Shown: one piece after another, positions 1 to 9,281 of the stretch
Layout of the letters: each line of letters starts with the position of its first letter
How positions within the stretch are numbered: the first letter of the stretch is position 1
Assembly: GCF_002355635.1 (NCBI RefSeq)
Contig: NZ_AP017558.1
Span: forward strand, 2,852,001-2,916,000
DNA: 64,000 nucleotides
Origin: Halopenitus persicus
GTDB taxonomy: Archaea > Halobacteriota > Halobacteria > Halobacteriales > Haloferacaceae
Direction of reading: 5' to 3'
The notes under the pieces: model-generated
Told to the model about the DNA's origin: nothing
Seen by the model: the letters and a program-made list of their open reading frames with translations, nothing else
Databases searched by the model: none
Position numbers and translations under genes: made by a program

Positions 1-150
1 TCACCGGAGTTGAACCCAGTCGAGGAATGCTGGAGACAGCTCCAAGCAGCCCTCAGCAACCGGTTCTTTGACTCACTCGACGAACTGACAACAGCGATCG
101 ACACCGCTCTTGATCAGATCTCGATCCCAAATGTGAGTAACTATTTCTAG
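1..150 (+). CDS. IS630-family transposase, C-terminal end (cut by window edge)
   Basis: The first 49 codons read open from base 1 to a TAG at 148-150 and begin with SPELNPVEECW, the block around the third catalytic acidic residue (Glu) of IS630-type DDE transposases. The rest of the protein lies outside the window, so intactness cannot be judged. The stop overlaps the GTG start of the following amidase gene by one base, so the insertion sits directly against that gene and may supply or remove its promoter. The family assignment rests on this short motif only. Confidence 0.7.
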   Translation, partial: SPELNPVEECWRQLQAALSNRFFDSLDELTTAIDTALDQISIPNVSNYF

Positions 151-1664
151 TGACTACTATACGTCCACCGACGACCGACGAGATCGAACGCTACGCCGCA
201 GCCCACCACATGGACCTCTCCGAGGAGGAGGTCGAGGAGTTGGCGGCCGTCATTCCGGACCTGCTCGGCGCCTACGAGCGGCTCGACGAGCTGTCCGCCT
301 CGAAGCCGCCGGTCCGATATCCCGACCGGGAGCAAGGGTCGGAGCCGACCGCCGACGAGGATCCACTGAACGCGGTCATTCGGACGTGTACCGTCGAGGG
401 ATCGGACTCGGGGGTCCTGGAGGGGTACGACGTCGGGCTGAAGGACAACGTCTCGCTGGCCGGCGTCGAGATGACCTTCGGCTCGGACGTGATTCCGGGC
501 TACGTGCCGGAGATCGACGCGACGATCGTCACCCGGATGCTCGACGAGGGCGCCCGGATCACGAGCAAGTTGAACATGGAGAACCTCGCGTTCTCCGGCA
601 GCGGCGAGATGTCCGCGTACGGCCACGCGTTGAACCCCCACGACCGGGACCACCTCGCCGGCGGCTCCTCGAGCGGCTCCACGGCCGCGGTCGCGGACGG
701 CACCGTCGACGTCTCGATCGGCGGCGACCAGGCCGGATCGATCCGCATCCCGGCCGCCTGGTGCGGCGTCGTCGGCCACAAGCCGACCCACGGGCTCGTC
801 CCGTACACCGGGATCCTCGGGCTCGGCTGCTCGTTCGACCACACCGGGCCGCTCGCCCGGACCGTCCGCGATTGCGCGCGCGTCCTCGAGGCCATCGCCG
901 GAAAGGACCCGCTCGATCCCCGACAGGGAGCCGTGCCGACGCAGTCGTACGCCGACGCCGTCGCGTCCGACCCGGACCCGGCGGACCTCACCGTCGGCGT
1001 GCTCGAGGAAGGGTTCGGCCACGAGCAAAGCGAGTCGGGCGTCGACGGGACGGTCGAGGCAGCGCTCGACGACCTCGCGGACGCTGGCGCGACCGTCACC
1101 GAGGTCTCGGTGCCGATGCATCTGGACGGGCTTCCGATCTGGAACGGGATCGCCAACGAGGGCACGACTGCGACGATCAACGGCGAGGGAATCGGCCACT
1201 TCGGGAACGGCTACTACGACGCCGACCTGATGGCGGCCTTCGCCGAGGCCCGTCGGGAGAACGCGGACCGGTATCCGCCGACGATCAAGCTGGTCGCCAC
1301 GCTCGGGGAGTACCTCGCCGAGGAGTACCACAGCCACTACTACGCGAAGGCGCAAAACCTCTCGTTGGACCTGGCGGACGCCTACGACGAGACGCTGGCG
1401 GACGTGGACGTCCTCGCGATGCCGACGACGCCCCAGACGGCCCACGAGCGCATTCCCGAGCCCAGCCGGCTCCAGATCCTCGAACGCGCGGTGAACATGC
1501 TCCCGAACACCGCGCCGTTCGACGTGACCGGCCATCCGGCGATCTCGGTTCCCGCGGGCACCAGCGAGGGTCTGCCGGTCGGGTTGATGTTCGTCGGCGA
1601 GCGCTTCGACGACGCGACCGTCCTGCAGGCCGGGCGGCTCCTGGAGCACCGCGTGGAGGTCTGA
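150..1664 (+). CDS. Amidase-signature family hydrolase
   Basis: 504 aa cytoplasmic amidase of the amidase-signature family, which hydrolyses carboxylic amides with a Ser-cisSer-Lys triad. The triad is visible as K98 (GLKDN), S173 (in GGSSSGS) and S197 (in QAGSIRIP); the 24-residue spacing between the two serines is the normal one. GatA-like subunits belong to the same superfamily, but no GatB/GatC partner is adjacent, so a stand-alone catabolic amidase is more likely; the substrate is unknown. I took GTG at 150, which abuts the transposase stop, because the residues that follow read like a normal N-terminus; ATG at 210 is the alternative. Confidence 0.85.
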   Translation: MTTIRPPTTDEIERYAAAHHMDLSEEEVEELAAVIPDLLGAYERLDELSASKPPVRYPDREQGSEPTADEDPLNAVIRTCTVEGSDSGVLEGYDVGLKDNVSLAGVEMTFGSDVIPGYVPEIDATIVTRMLDEGARITSKLNMENLAFSGSGEMSAYGHALNPHDRDHLAGGSSSGSTAAVADGTVDVSIGGDQAGSIRIPAAWCGVVGHKPTHGLVPYTGILGLGCSFDHTGPLARTVRDCARVLEAIAGKDPLDPRQGAVPTQSYADAVASDPDPADLTVGVLEEGFGHEQSESGVDGTVEAALDDLADAGATVTEVSVPMHLDGLPIWNGIANEGTTATINGEGIGHFGNGYYDADLMAAFAEARRENADRYPPTIKLVATLGEYLAEEYHSHYYAKAQNLSLDLADAYDETLADVDVLAMPTTPQTAHERIPEPSRLQILERAVNMLPNTAPFDVTGHPAISVPAGTSEGLPVGLMFVGERFDDATVLQAGRLLEHRVEV

Positions 1665-1807
1665 TACCTCCCGGGTGACCCCGTCGGACGTCAAGCACCG
1701 TCACGACGTCAATCAGGCGTCACGTCCGCCCTTGCTGACGATCGGCACGGGAGCGGACGGAGACCACCCCGTCAACATTTATTACTCGATGGGCGCCTCT
1801 TTCGGTC

Positions 1808-4468
1808 GTGTCATTTCCCCGGGCCAAACCGATCGACGCCCTTTATGAAGACGTCGCGAGCTACGACCTCGTCGTGGTACCGGATGCGCCGTTGGCCGGT
1901 GCGTTGAACCGCCGCATTGACCGGCCACGATTGGGATCGTTCGCGACCACGCCCCGTCGCCTCGCGGCGGGACGTCGCGAAGAAGCCGAGGACCGGATTG
2001 CCTTCCTCGAACTCGCCGAACGGACCGATATGGACTGGAAGCGTGGCGCCTACGCCATCGGCAACGTTCTCCAGTGCTGGGAACATCAGGGTCGCCTCGA
2101 CGCGATCCGTGACTACGATGCATACGTGGACGACGTCACGCGCCAAGCCATCGAGCACGTCGACGCCCTCGACACGACCTCGAGCCGCCTCACCGAGTAC
2201 CGCATCGGCGACGAGCGGGACGTCGCAGTCGTCGGCTACGACCAGCTCACTCGGCTGGAACGCTCGATCCTGCCCGACGAGTACGATACGTACGACACGT
2301 TCGACGACCGGGAGTTCGATCACCCGCCGTTCCACGTCTTCGACTCTTCGACGGCGATCGTCGACGCCGTCGTCGACGCCGTGACCGAGGAGACCGCCGC
2401 CGACGTCGCCGTGGTGCTCGACCAGGGAAGCGAGTTCTCGACGCTCGTCGAATCGGCACTCGAAGCGGCCGACATCCCGTTCTACGGCGGCCCCGGGTTC
2501 ATCGACGACCCCGACCACCGCGCGTTCGTCCAGTTGCTTCGGGCCGCACACGGCGGCACAGACACGCGCGTCGGCGAGATACGACCGCTCCTCGAACGGG
2601 TGGGTATCTCGGTGGACGTCGAACACGACGAGAAGCGACTGTACGCACTCGACGACCGGGAACTCGACTGGATCGTCGACTTCCGTGAGCGCATCGAGGA
2701 CCGCACCTTCGGCGAGGCGCTCGATCGCTTCGAGGACAGGACTGACCGCCGGCTGGGCGCGTTCCGTGACGAGCTCGAGACGCTCGGCATCGCCGACGCG
2801 CGTGCGACCGAGTCCGCCGTCGACCAGCTCGTGTTCTATCTCCAGAGCTACGAGGTCCCGATCGACCGCGAGAACGAGGGCGTGCTGTTGGCCGACGCGA
2901 AGTCGGCTGCCTACGTCGACCGACCCGTGGTGTTCTACCTGGGCCTGGACGAGGACTGGACGCATTCGGCCCCGCGACGGCCGTGGGTCGACCGCGACGC
3001 CCAGTACACACGCAACGTCCAGCAGTTCCAGCTCCTCCTCCAGAGCGGCGCGACCCAATACTACCTCGTCCAAGACGCAAAGGGCGGCTCGCCGGTGACG
3101 CCGTGTCTCTACTTCGAGGAACTCCTCGACGAGGAGTTCGAGCGCTTCAGCGATCTCACATCGCAGACCCACACCCGACGGTTCGACCGCACCGGCGAAG
3201 GTTTCGAGAACGAGCCGGTCGACGCCACCACAAACGAGGTGTCGACCATCAGCCAGTCGAGCCTCGGCACCTACGTCAACTCGCCACGCGACCACTTCTT
3301 CGGCCGCCTCGTCGACAGCCCGGACGAGGACTACTTCAAGGAGGGGAACCTCTTCCACGACTTCGCCGAGTTCTACGTCACCCATCCGGACTTCGTCGAC
3401 GAGGACGTCATCGACGACGTCGTCGAGCACGTGCTCGACGAGACGCGGCCGTTCGTCCGGTCGGTCGACGAGGCGACGCGTCGAACGAAGTATCGCGCGG
3501 GCCTGGAGACCATCGTCGCGTTCTTCGAGGAGAACGGGCCGGTCGACGGTGAGTTCCTCACTGCCACAAGCGGCTGGGGCAGCAACGTCTTCGCCGAGCG
3601 TTTCGACCGACCCGTCGATTCGCCCATCACCGAACGGTGGTTCGAGAACGACGAACTCGGTCTCAAAGGAAAGATCGATCTGGTTCACTCGCCGTCGCGG
3701 CTCGTCGACCACAAGAGCGGGCGTCGCAAGAGCGCGTCTCGGATCGTCACGAACTCCGCGCTCGATCCCCCCAGCGACGCGCCGAACTTCCAAGCATTGC
3801 TGTATCTCACGCACTGGCGCTCCCAGCACCCGGGCCAGGAGCTCGAGTTCACGTTCTTCCACTTCCTCGAGACGCTCGACGACGTCGTCGCGGGCGAGGC
3901 CGACCTCGACGACACGCTGACGACGATCACCTACCACCCGATGCCGTTCGAGGAGTACGCCAGTTCGGAGGCGTTCTTCGACGAACTGGTCGAGGACGGC
4001 TCGAACAAGTGCCGGAAGACGCTCTCCCAGGTCGAGTACGAGGACTATGCCACCGCGTTCGTCGAGACCGACCTCCCGGAGACGACCGACAGCGACGAAC
4101 TCATCGACTCGGAATTCGGACGGACGCTGACCGCACGGATGAAGGACTGCGTGGGCGACTACAAGTACGTCGAGCAGGGCTGTAAGCAGGCGATGCGACA
4201 ACTGGCCCGCGTTCGCGGGCAGGCCTTCTTCGAGGACGACCTCGACGCCTTCGAGACGTTCGTCGACGAACGGCTCGAGGAACTGAACCGTCGTCGCGCC
4301 GGCGAGGAGCGCTTTCCGATCGAGGGTCTCGGCGGCGAGCCGAACTACCGCTACGTGGACAACCGCGACCTGCTGCTGGAAGGCGGGAGCGGCCACAAGG
4401 AGGAGGAAGGCGGGAGCGGCCACAAGGAGGAGGAAGGCGGGAGCGGCCACAGGGAGGGGGACCGATGA
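1808..4468 (+). CDS. AddB/RecB-like PD-(D/E)XK nuclease subunit
   Basis: 886 aa. Around residues 616-640 it carries GLKGKID followed by RLVDHKSG, the D...DxK signature of RecB-family PD-(D/E)XK nucleases, here near the C-terminus as in AddB-type proteins. No intact Walker A is visible, also like AddB, whose helicase fold is degenerate. It is followed with a 4 bp overlap (ATGA) by a UvrD-like helicase with its own nuclease domain, so the pair probably forms a two-nuclease AddAB-like complex that processes double-strand DNA ends. GTG start at 1808. The last 28 residues are a three-fold GGSGHKEEE repeat, an unusual tail. Confidence 0.75.
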   Translation: MSFPRAKPIDALYEDVASYDLVVVPDAPLAGALNRRIDRPRLGSFATTPRRLAAGRREEAEDRIAFLELAERTDMDWKRGAYAIGNVLQCWEHQGRLDAIRDYDAYVDDVTRQAIEHVDALDTTSSRLTEYRIGDERDVAVVGYDQLTRLERSILPDEYDTYDTFDDREFDHPPFHVFDSSTAIVDAVVDAVTEETAADVAVVLDQGSEFSTLVESALEAADIPFYGGPGFIDDPDHRAFVQLLRAAHGGTDTRVGEIRPLLERVGISVDVEHDEKRLYALDDRELDWIVDFRERIEDRTFGEALDRFEDRTDRRLGAFRDELETLGIADARATESAVDQLVFYLQSYEVPIDRENEGVLLADAKSAAYVDRPVVFYLGLDEDWTHSAPRRPWVDRDAQYTRNVQQFQLLLQSGATQYYLVQDAKGGSPVTPCLYFEELLDEEFERFSDLTSQTHTRRFDRTGEGFENEPVDATTNEVSTISQSSLGTYVNSPRDHFFGRLVDSPDEDYFKEGNLFHDFAEFYVTHPDFVDEDVIDDVVEHVLDETRPFVRSVDEATRRTKYRAGLETIVAFFEENGPVDGEFLTATSGWGSNVFAERFDRPVDSPITERWFENDELGLKGKIDLVHSPSRLVDHKSGRRKSASRIVTNSALDPPSDAPNFQALLYLTHWRSQHPGQELEFTFFHFLETLDDVVAGEADLDDTLTTITYHPMPFEEYASSEAFFDELVEDGSNKCRKTLSQVEYEDYATAFVETDLPETTDSDELIDSEFGRTLTARMKDCVGDYKYVEQGCKQAMRQLARVRGQAFFEDDLDAFETFVDERLEELNRRRAGEERFPIEGLGGEPNYRYVDNRDLLLEGGSGHKEEEGGSGHKEEEGGSGHREGDR
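4379..4459 (+). repeat. 27 bp in-frame tandem repeat, three units
   Basis: Three units with a 27 bp period (cores start at 4381, 4408 and 4435) encode GGSGHKEEE twice and a variant GGSGHREGD at the very C-terminus of the nuclease subunit. The last unit carries the purine-rich ribosome-binding stretch just before the helicase start at 4465. Identical units suggest recent replication slippage. Confidence 0.9.
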
Positions 4469-7353
4469 CGGACCTCGAACCGAACGACCAACAGCGGACG
4501 CTCATCGACGGCACCGACGGCCTCTACCTGGTCGACGCGGGAGCGGGAACGGGAAAGACGTTCACCGTGACGCGCCGCTACGCGAACATCGTCTCCCAAC
4601 CCGCGGTCAGCCCGGACGACGTCCTGCTGGTGACGTTCACGAACAACGCGGCCGCCGAGATGAAGGAGCGAATCGTCGGGAACTGCGGCTACGGGATGCG
4701 TGAACTCGCGGACGCCCCCATCCAGACGTTCCACTCACTGTGCCACGACGTCTTGGAAGAGCACGGGCACGCCGCGCCGACGCATCTCGGCATCGACGAC
4801 CGCATTACGGGCTCGACGCGCCTCGTCGAGGACGAACTCGTCGAGCAAGCGTTGTTCGACGACTTCATCGACCGGTTCAGCGACGACCATCCCGAGTACG
4901 ACGACGTTTTCCGCGCGCTCTCCGACCCGACAGGGTTGCTCGGCCTCGTCAACCAGCTGGCAGCGAAGGGGGTGTTCCCCGACGCCGAGGGGTGGTACCG
5001 CGACGGCGAGCGACACCTCGACGGCGAGTTCGCGGCGTTCAAACGCCAGTTCGACGAGCTGAACGAACCCAGGAACGGCGGGCGCAAGCAGTCGGTTCTG
5101 CGGTCGAAACTCGGCCGGTACGGCCGGAACAAGACTTACCTCCCCGACGCCCCCGAGAAGTCGGAGATTCGGGGCAGCGGCAAGCAGGTTCCGGACGGTC
5201 TCGCCCGGCGCGTCTTCGAGGAGGACCGGGAGGAGCTGAAGGCGTTCGTTCACGACGTCTATCACGAGTATCTGGCGTTCGCGCTGCGGCGAAACTACCT
5301 GAACTTCGGGATGCTCCAGCTGTTCGCGTTCGTCCTGCTCTGTGAGAACCACGAGCTGCGCGAGCGCGTCGCCTTCGAGTACGTGATGATCGACGAGTTC
5401 CAGGACTCCAGCGAGATCCAGTTCAAACTCGCCCTCCTGCTCGCGGGCACGAACAACGTCTGCGTGGTGGGAGACTGGAAGCAGAGCATCTACGGCTTCC
5501 AGTACGCCGACGTCGACAACATCGTCGAGTTCGAGGACCGCCTCGATCGCTTCGCCGGCCAGTTGAACAGCGACCACGAGCGCGTCTCGTTCCCGACCGC
5601 GCCCGTCAAGACCGTCGAACTCGTTCAGAACTACCGGTCCACTCAGGCGATCCTCGACTTCTCGGAACACAGCCTGCGCGTTCCCGCGGCCAAGCGCGAC
5701 GCGGTCGACGTGGAGGCCGTCGACGACCGCATCGGCGACTCACTGGAGGCGAACGCGGATCACGAGAACTCCACCATCGAGGCAATCCAGAGCGACGAGG
5801 AGCACCTGGCGGTGCTGGCGAAGATCCAGGAGATCGTCGGGAACGACGGCTACCGCGTCGAGGGCGAGGACGGCGACCTGCGGCCGCCGACGTACGGCGA
5901 CATCGCGGTGATGACGCGGACCCGTGACTTCGGCCGCGAACTCCTCGGGACCGCCGAAGAGCACGGCCTCCCGATGGCGTACGAGGGCGGCATCGAACTC
6001 TTCCGAACCGACCAGGCCAAGCTCCTGCTCGCCTGGCTGCGCATCCTCGAGGACGACGTCGATCGTGGCTGGGCAACCGTTCTCGAGCGTGCGGGTTACA
6101 CGCTCGACGAGGTGGACGCGATCCTCGACGACGAGGCGTATCCCGAGAACATGGTGGCGTTCCGCGAGGAACTTCGCGAGTTGGACACGCTGGGCGGCGT
6201 CGCGCGTCGCGTGTTCGCTCGGTACGGCTCCGACGGCCCGACCGCGGACGTGGTCCTCCACACCCTCCAGTCGGTCCACAACGCGACGATGCAGACCCGT
6301 GGCGACCTCATCCGATTCATCGAGCGCGGCATCGAGGCCGGAAGCACCCACGAGGTGCACGCCGGCGCGGGAACCGATTCCGTGACCGTCCAGACGATTC
6401 ACGCCACGAAGGGCCTCGAGTATCCCATCGTCATTCTCGCGAACATGAACGGCGGGCGGTTCCCGCCAGGCGGCGGTGGCGGTGGCGTGATCACCTACGA
6501 GGACCCGGTCGGCTTGCGGCAGCGCAACGTGTACTCTGACGAGGCACATGGCCTGCCCCACGTCTATGACGACTGGCGGACGGACGTCCGTCGGAACTGT
6601 CTCCCCCGTAATTACGACGAGGAACGTCGACTCCTCTACGTCGCCATCACGCGAGCCGAGAGCCACGTCGTCTTCGCCGCCGGCGAGGACCCGAACACGT
6701 TCCTCGAGGAGCTCCCGGTCGACGTGGAGTCGGTCACGCCCGAGCTGGCCGCGATCGATCGCGAAGACGCTGAGCGGACCACGCTCCGGGTCGAGATGCC
6801 CGTCCAAGAGGGACCGACAGGACACACGCCGCACACGCTTATGCGCGATGAGGTATTCGAGGATGTCGAGGGGGGCCGCGGGACCGCGTTCGGGACCCAC
6901 GTTCACGACTTCGCCGAGGCGTACGCGCTCGGTGATGACGTGAAGGCACGGAATAGCGACGAAGCACACGTCGCGCAGTTCATCGACGGACTCGACGGCG
7001 ACGGCGACCCGTTGGTCGAAGAGGACGTCTCCCTCCCGCTGACGGTCGGCGGGGATCGCGTCACGATTTCGGGGACCGTCGACCTCGTGTACGTGACGCC
7101 GGACCGTGTCGAGATCGTGGACTACAAGACCGACCGCGGTCGGCACGGCGAGGACGAGTATCGCAAGCAGTTGAGCGTGTACTACCACGTCGCTCGCGAG
7201 GTGTATCCGGACCGTGCGATCACCGCCAGCATCCTCTACACCGAAACCGGGGCGCGACAGGAGATCGACCCGCTCGGCATCGACGACATACGCCGTCTCG
7301 TCGAAGCGGTCGAGACCCAAACGGGTGACGGTGGCCGGACCATGGACGAGTGA
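4465..7353 (+). CDS. UvrD/Rep-type DNA helicase with C-terminal nuclease (AddA/RecB-like)
   Basis: 962 aa superfamily 1A helicase. Walker A is DAGAGTGKT at about residues 24-32, Walker B is DEFQD at about 310-314, followed by VVGDWKQSIYGFQ, and motif VI-like RRLLYVAITRAES lies near residue 725. The C-terminal 150 residues contain GTVDLVY...EIVDYKTDRG, a RecB-type PD-(D/E)XK nuclease site. The start ATG overlaps the stop of the upstream nuclease gene, so the two are translationally coupled and probably act as a heterodimer at DNA ends. Archaea normally use Mre11-Rad50/HerA-NurA; an AddAB-like pair is an additional system in some haloarchaea. Confidence 0.85.
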   Translation: MTDLEPNDQQRTLIDGTDGLYLVDAGAGTGKTFTVTRRYANIVSQPAVSPDDVLLVTFTNNAAAEMKERIVGNCGYGMRELADAPIQTFHSLCHDVLEEHGHAAPTHLGIDDRITGSTRLVEDELVEQALFDDFIDRFSDDHPEYDDVFRALSDPTGLLGLVNQLAAKGVFPDAEGWYRDGERHLDGEFAAFKRQFDELNEPRNGGRKQSVLRSKLGRYGRNKTYLPDAPEKSEIRGSGKQVPDGLARRVFEEDREELKAFVHDVYHEYLAFALRRNYLNFGMLQLFAFVLLCENHELRERVAFEYVMIDEFQDSSEIQFKLALLLAGTNNVCVVGDWKQSIYGFQYADVDNIVEFEDRLDRFAGQLNSDHERVSFPTAPVKTVELVQNYRSTQAILDFSEHSLRVPAAKRDAVDVEAVDDRIGDSLEANADHENSTIEAIQSDEEHLAVLAKIQEIVGNDGYRVEGEDGDLRPPTYGDIAVMTRTRDFGRELLGTAEEHGLPMAYEGGIELFRTDQAKLLLAWLRILEDDVDRGWATVLERAGYTLDEVDAILDDEAYPENMVAFREELRELDTLGGVARRVFARYGSDGPTADVVLHTLQSVHNATMQTRGDLIRFIERGIEAGSTHEVHAGAGTDSVTVQTIHATKGLEYPIVILANMNGGRFPPGGGGGGVITYEDPVGLRQRNVYSDEAHGLPHVYDDWRTDVRRNCLPRNYDEERRLLYVAITRAESHVVFAAGEDPNTFLEELPVDVESVTPELAAIDREDAERTTLRVEMPVQEGPTGHTPHTLMRDEVFEDVEGGRGTAFGTHVHDFAEAYALGDDVKARNSDEAHVAQFIDGLDGDGDPLVEEDVSLPLTVGGDRVTISGTVDLVYVTPDRVEIVDYKTDRGRHGEDEYRKQLSVYYHVAREVYPDRAITASILYTETGARQEIDPLGIDDIRRLVEAVETQTGDGGRTMDE

Positions 7354-7400
7354 CGCGGTCCGGCGAGTGACGCGGTCCGGCGGGTGACGCGGTCCGGACG
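7350..7400 (+). repeat. 17 bp tandem repeat, three units
   Basis: Three consecutive 17 bp units of the type GTGACGCGGTCCGGCGR begin at 7350, 7367 and 7384, immediately at the end of the helicase gene; the first contains its stop codon. They lie between two convergent genes and could act in termination or simply be a slippage product. Confidence 0.85.
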
Positions 7401-7507
7401 GCCGATACGGATCGTACGTCGAAGGAGACGATCCGCTCGGTCCACGAAGCCCGAGTGATCCGCAGCCAGTCCGGTCCGTGGGCCGAGTCGATCGGGAGCC
7501 GGACGGT

Positions 7508-9055
7508 CTACGTCCAGACGATCGGGACCCACCAGATGGCGAACGCTGAAATGACGAGGATCGCTGGAAGGGTGATGATGACACCGATCTTCGCCATCTG
7601 CGGGATCGTCAGGTAGCCGCTGCCGAAGACGATGGCGTTCGGCGCGGTGGCGACGGGAAGCATGAACGCAAACGAGGCTGCAAATGCGGCGGTTGCCATC
7701 AGCGTGAGTGGCGGAACGCCGATCGCGACGCCGATACTCACCGCGATCGGCATGAACAACGACGCAGTGGCCGCGTTCGATGTGACGTTCGTAAGCAACA
7801 CCACGACCGTCGCGATCAGCAGAATCATCCCGGCAAGTTCCGTGATTCCCAACTCAGCGATCGCGTCTGCGACGACGCCGTCGAGTCCGCTCTGCCGAAA
7901 GCCACGGGCGATCGAAAACCCGGCACCAAGCAACAACAGCACACCCCACGGGACCCGTGACGTGTATTCCCAGTCGAGCAGTCGCTCGCCATCGACCGGG
8001 ATCAGGAAGACGAGGATGGCACCAGCAACGGCGATCATCGCATCGGTGAGCATCGGGACGACGGGCCGGAGAACGAACGGACGAACGATCCAGCCGGCGG
8101 CGACGAGTCCGAACACGGCGAGGACGCGTCGCTCACCGGTCGTCATCGGCCCTAATTCGCGCAGGTGGTCGTCGATCACGTCCGGACGACCGGGCTGGCG
8201 ATCTATCGTCGGGCGCAAGACCACGACGAGCAACACCCACGCGATGAGCAGGAAGACCACGGCGATCGGGACGCCGACCAGCATCCAGTCGAGGAACCCG
8301 ATCTCGATGCCGAGGCTCGACTCAGCCACACCTGCAAGAACCGCGTTCGGCGGACTGCCGATGAGGGTTGCGGCCCCGCCGATCGACGCGCCGTAGGCAA
8401 TGCCGAGCATGAGCGCCACCCCGAACGGTGTGTTCGGGAGTTCGACCGCATCCGCCTCGAAGCCGTGGAGCAGTTCCCCCTCGACGGCGATCGGATCGTT
8501 GGGTTCTTCGAGCTCGTCACGATCGAGCGGCGGGGTTGTTCGACCGCCGATCGCCGTGAGCTCGACGATGACGGCGGCACCGATCGGTACCATCATCATC
8601 GCCGTCGCCGTGTTCGAGATCCACATCGAGAGGAATGCGGTCGCTGCCATGAACCCGAACACGAGTCCCTTTCCGCTTGTGCCGACGGTGGAGATGACGA
8701 GCAGTGATAATCGGTGATGGAGGTTCCAGCGCTCGATGGCGAGCGCGATGAGGAACCCGCCGAGAAGCAAAAAGACGATTGGATCCGCGTATGGCGTCGT
8801 TGCGTCTCCGACGGTCATCACGCCGGTTGTCGGGAAGAGAACGATCGGAAGAAGCGACGTGACTGGGATCGGAATCGCTTCGGTGATCCACCAGACGACG
8901 ATCCAGGTCGTGCTTGCGAGGACAGCCGTTGCCTCCGGGGAGAGTGCGACCGGATCAGCGAGCTGCAGCCCGAGAAACATCACCGGACCAAGCAACAAGC
9001 CAATGGACCCCCGCGACACGGTGGTTTTTGAGATCATAGCTGACGACTCGGTCAT
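7508..9055 (-). CDS. DASS/SLC13-family anion:sodium symporter
   Basis: 515 aa integral membrane protein with about 12 hydrophobic segments. The N-terminal third contains WWITEAIPIPVTSLLP, matching the divalent anion:sodium symporter (DASS, SLC13) family, and the middle has SIGGAATLIGSPPN, the Ser-Asn-Thr-like substrate/sodium site. Likely imports dicarboxylates, sulfate or similar anions. Start ATG at 9055; ATG at 9037 is an alternative that shortens the polar leader. It is transcribed alone, convergent with the helicase-nuclease operon. The 226 bp from here to the insertion sequence hold nothing I can identify. Confidence 0.85.
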   Translation of the reverse strand: MTESSAMISKTTVSRGSIGLLLGPVMFLGLQLADPVALSPEATAVLASTTWIVVWWITEAIPIPVTSLLPIVLFPTTGVMTVGDATTPYADPIVFLLLGGFLIALAIERWNLHHRLSLLVISTVGTSGKGLVFGFMAATAFLSMWISNTATAMMMVPIGAAVIVELTAIGGRTTPPLDRDELEEPNDPIAVEGELLHGFEADAVELPNTPFGVALMLGIAYGASIGGAATLIGSPPNAVLAGVAESSLGIEIGFLDWMLVGVPIAVVFLLIAWVLLVVVLRPTIDRQPGRPDVIDDHLRELGPMTTGERRVLAVFGLVAAGWIVRPFVLRPVVPMLTDAMIAVAGAILVFLIPVDGERLLDWEYTSRVPWGVLLLLGAGFSIARGFRQSGLDGVVADAIAELGITELAGMILLIATVVVLLTNVTSNAATASLFMPIAVSIGVAIGVPPLTLMATAAFAASFAFMLPVATAPNAIVFGSGYLTIPQMAKIGVIITLPAILVISAFAIWWVPIVWT

Positions 9056-9271
9056 ATGTCGGTACGAATGAAGGGTGAGACGGAGTGATTTCTTGGTTCC
9101 GATCCCAGAGATCGCGCGTCTCAGTGCGGTCGCGGCTGGATCGACTTAAGCTATGTGGAGGGCGAACGGACGCCCCGATCGGCGATGACGCTCGGTATTC
9201 AACGCCACGTTGCTGGTCTCTCACGTTCGAATATCTGAACGATCCGAATACCTATGCTACTGAAGTCGTAT

Positions 9272-9281
9272 AGTACTACTG
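9272..9281. repeat. Target site duplication, left copy
   Basis: AGTACTACTG directly flanks the left end of the IS4-family element and is repeated exactly at 10685-10694, a perfect 10 bp duplication. Confidence 0.95.

Noticed and set aside
147-1694. Long minus-strand reading frame opposite the amidase
   Set aside because: Antisense shadow: Arg/Val/Leu-rich composition typical of the complement of a GC-rich haloarchaeal gene, while the + frame has a complete catalytic triad.
1811-4450. Minus-strand open frame of nearly 880 codons opposite the nuclease subunit
   Set aside because: Mirror of the acidic codon pattern; no domain, and the + strand frame has nuclease motifs and coupling to the helicase.
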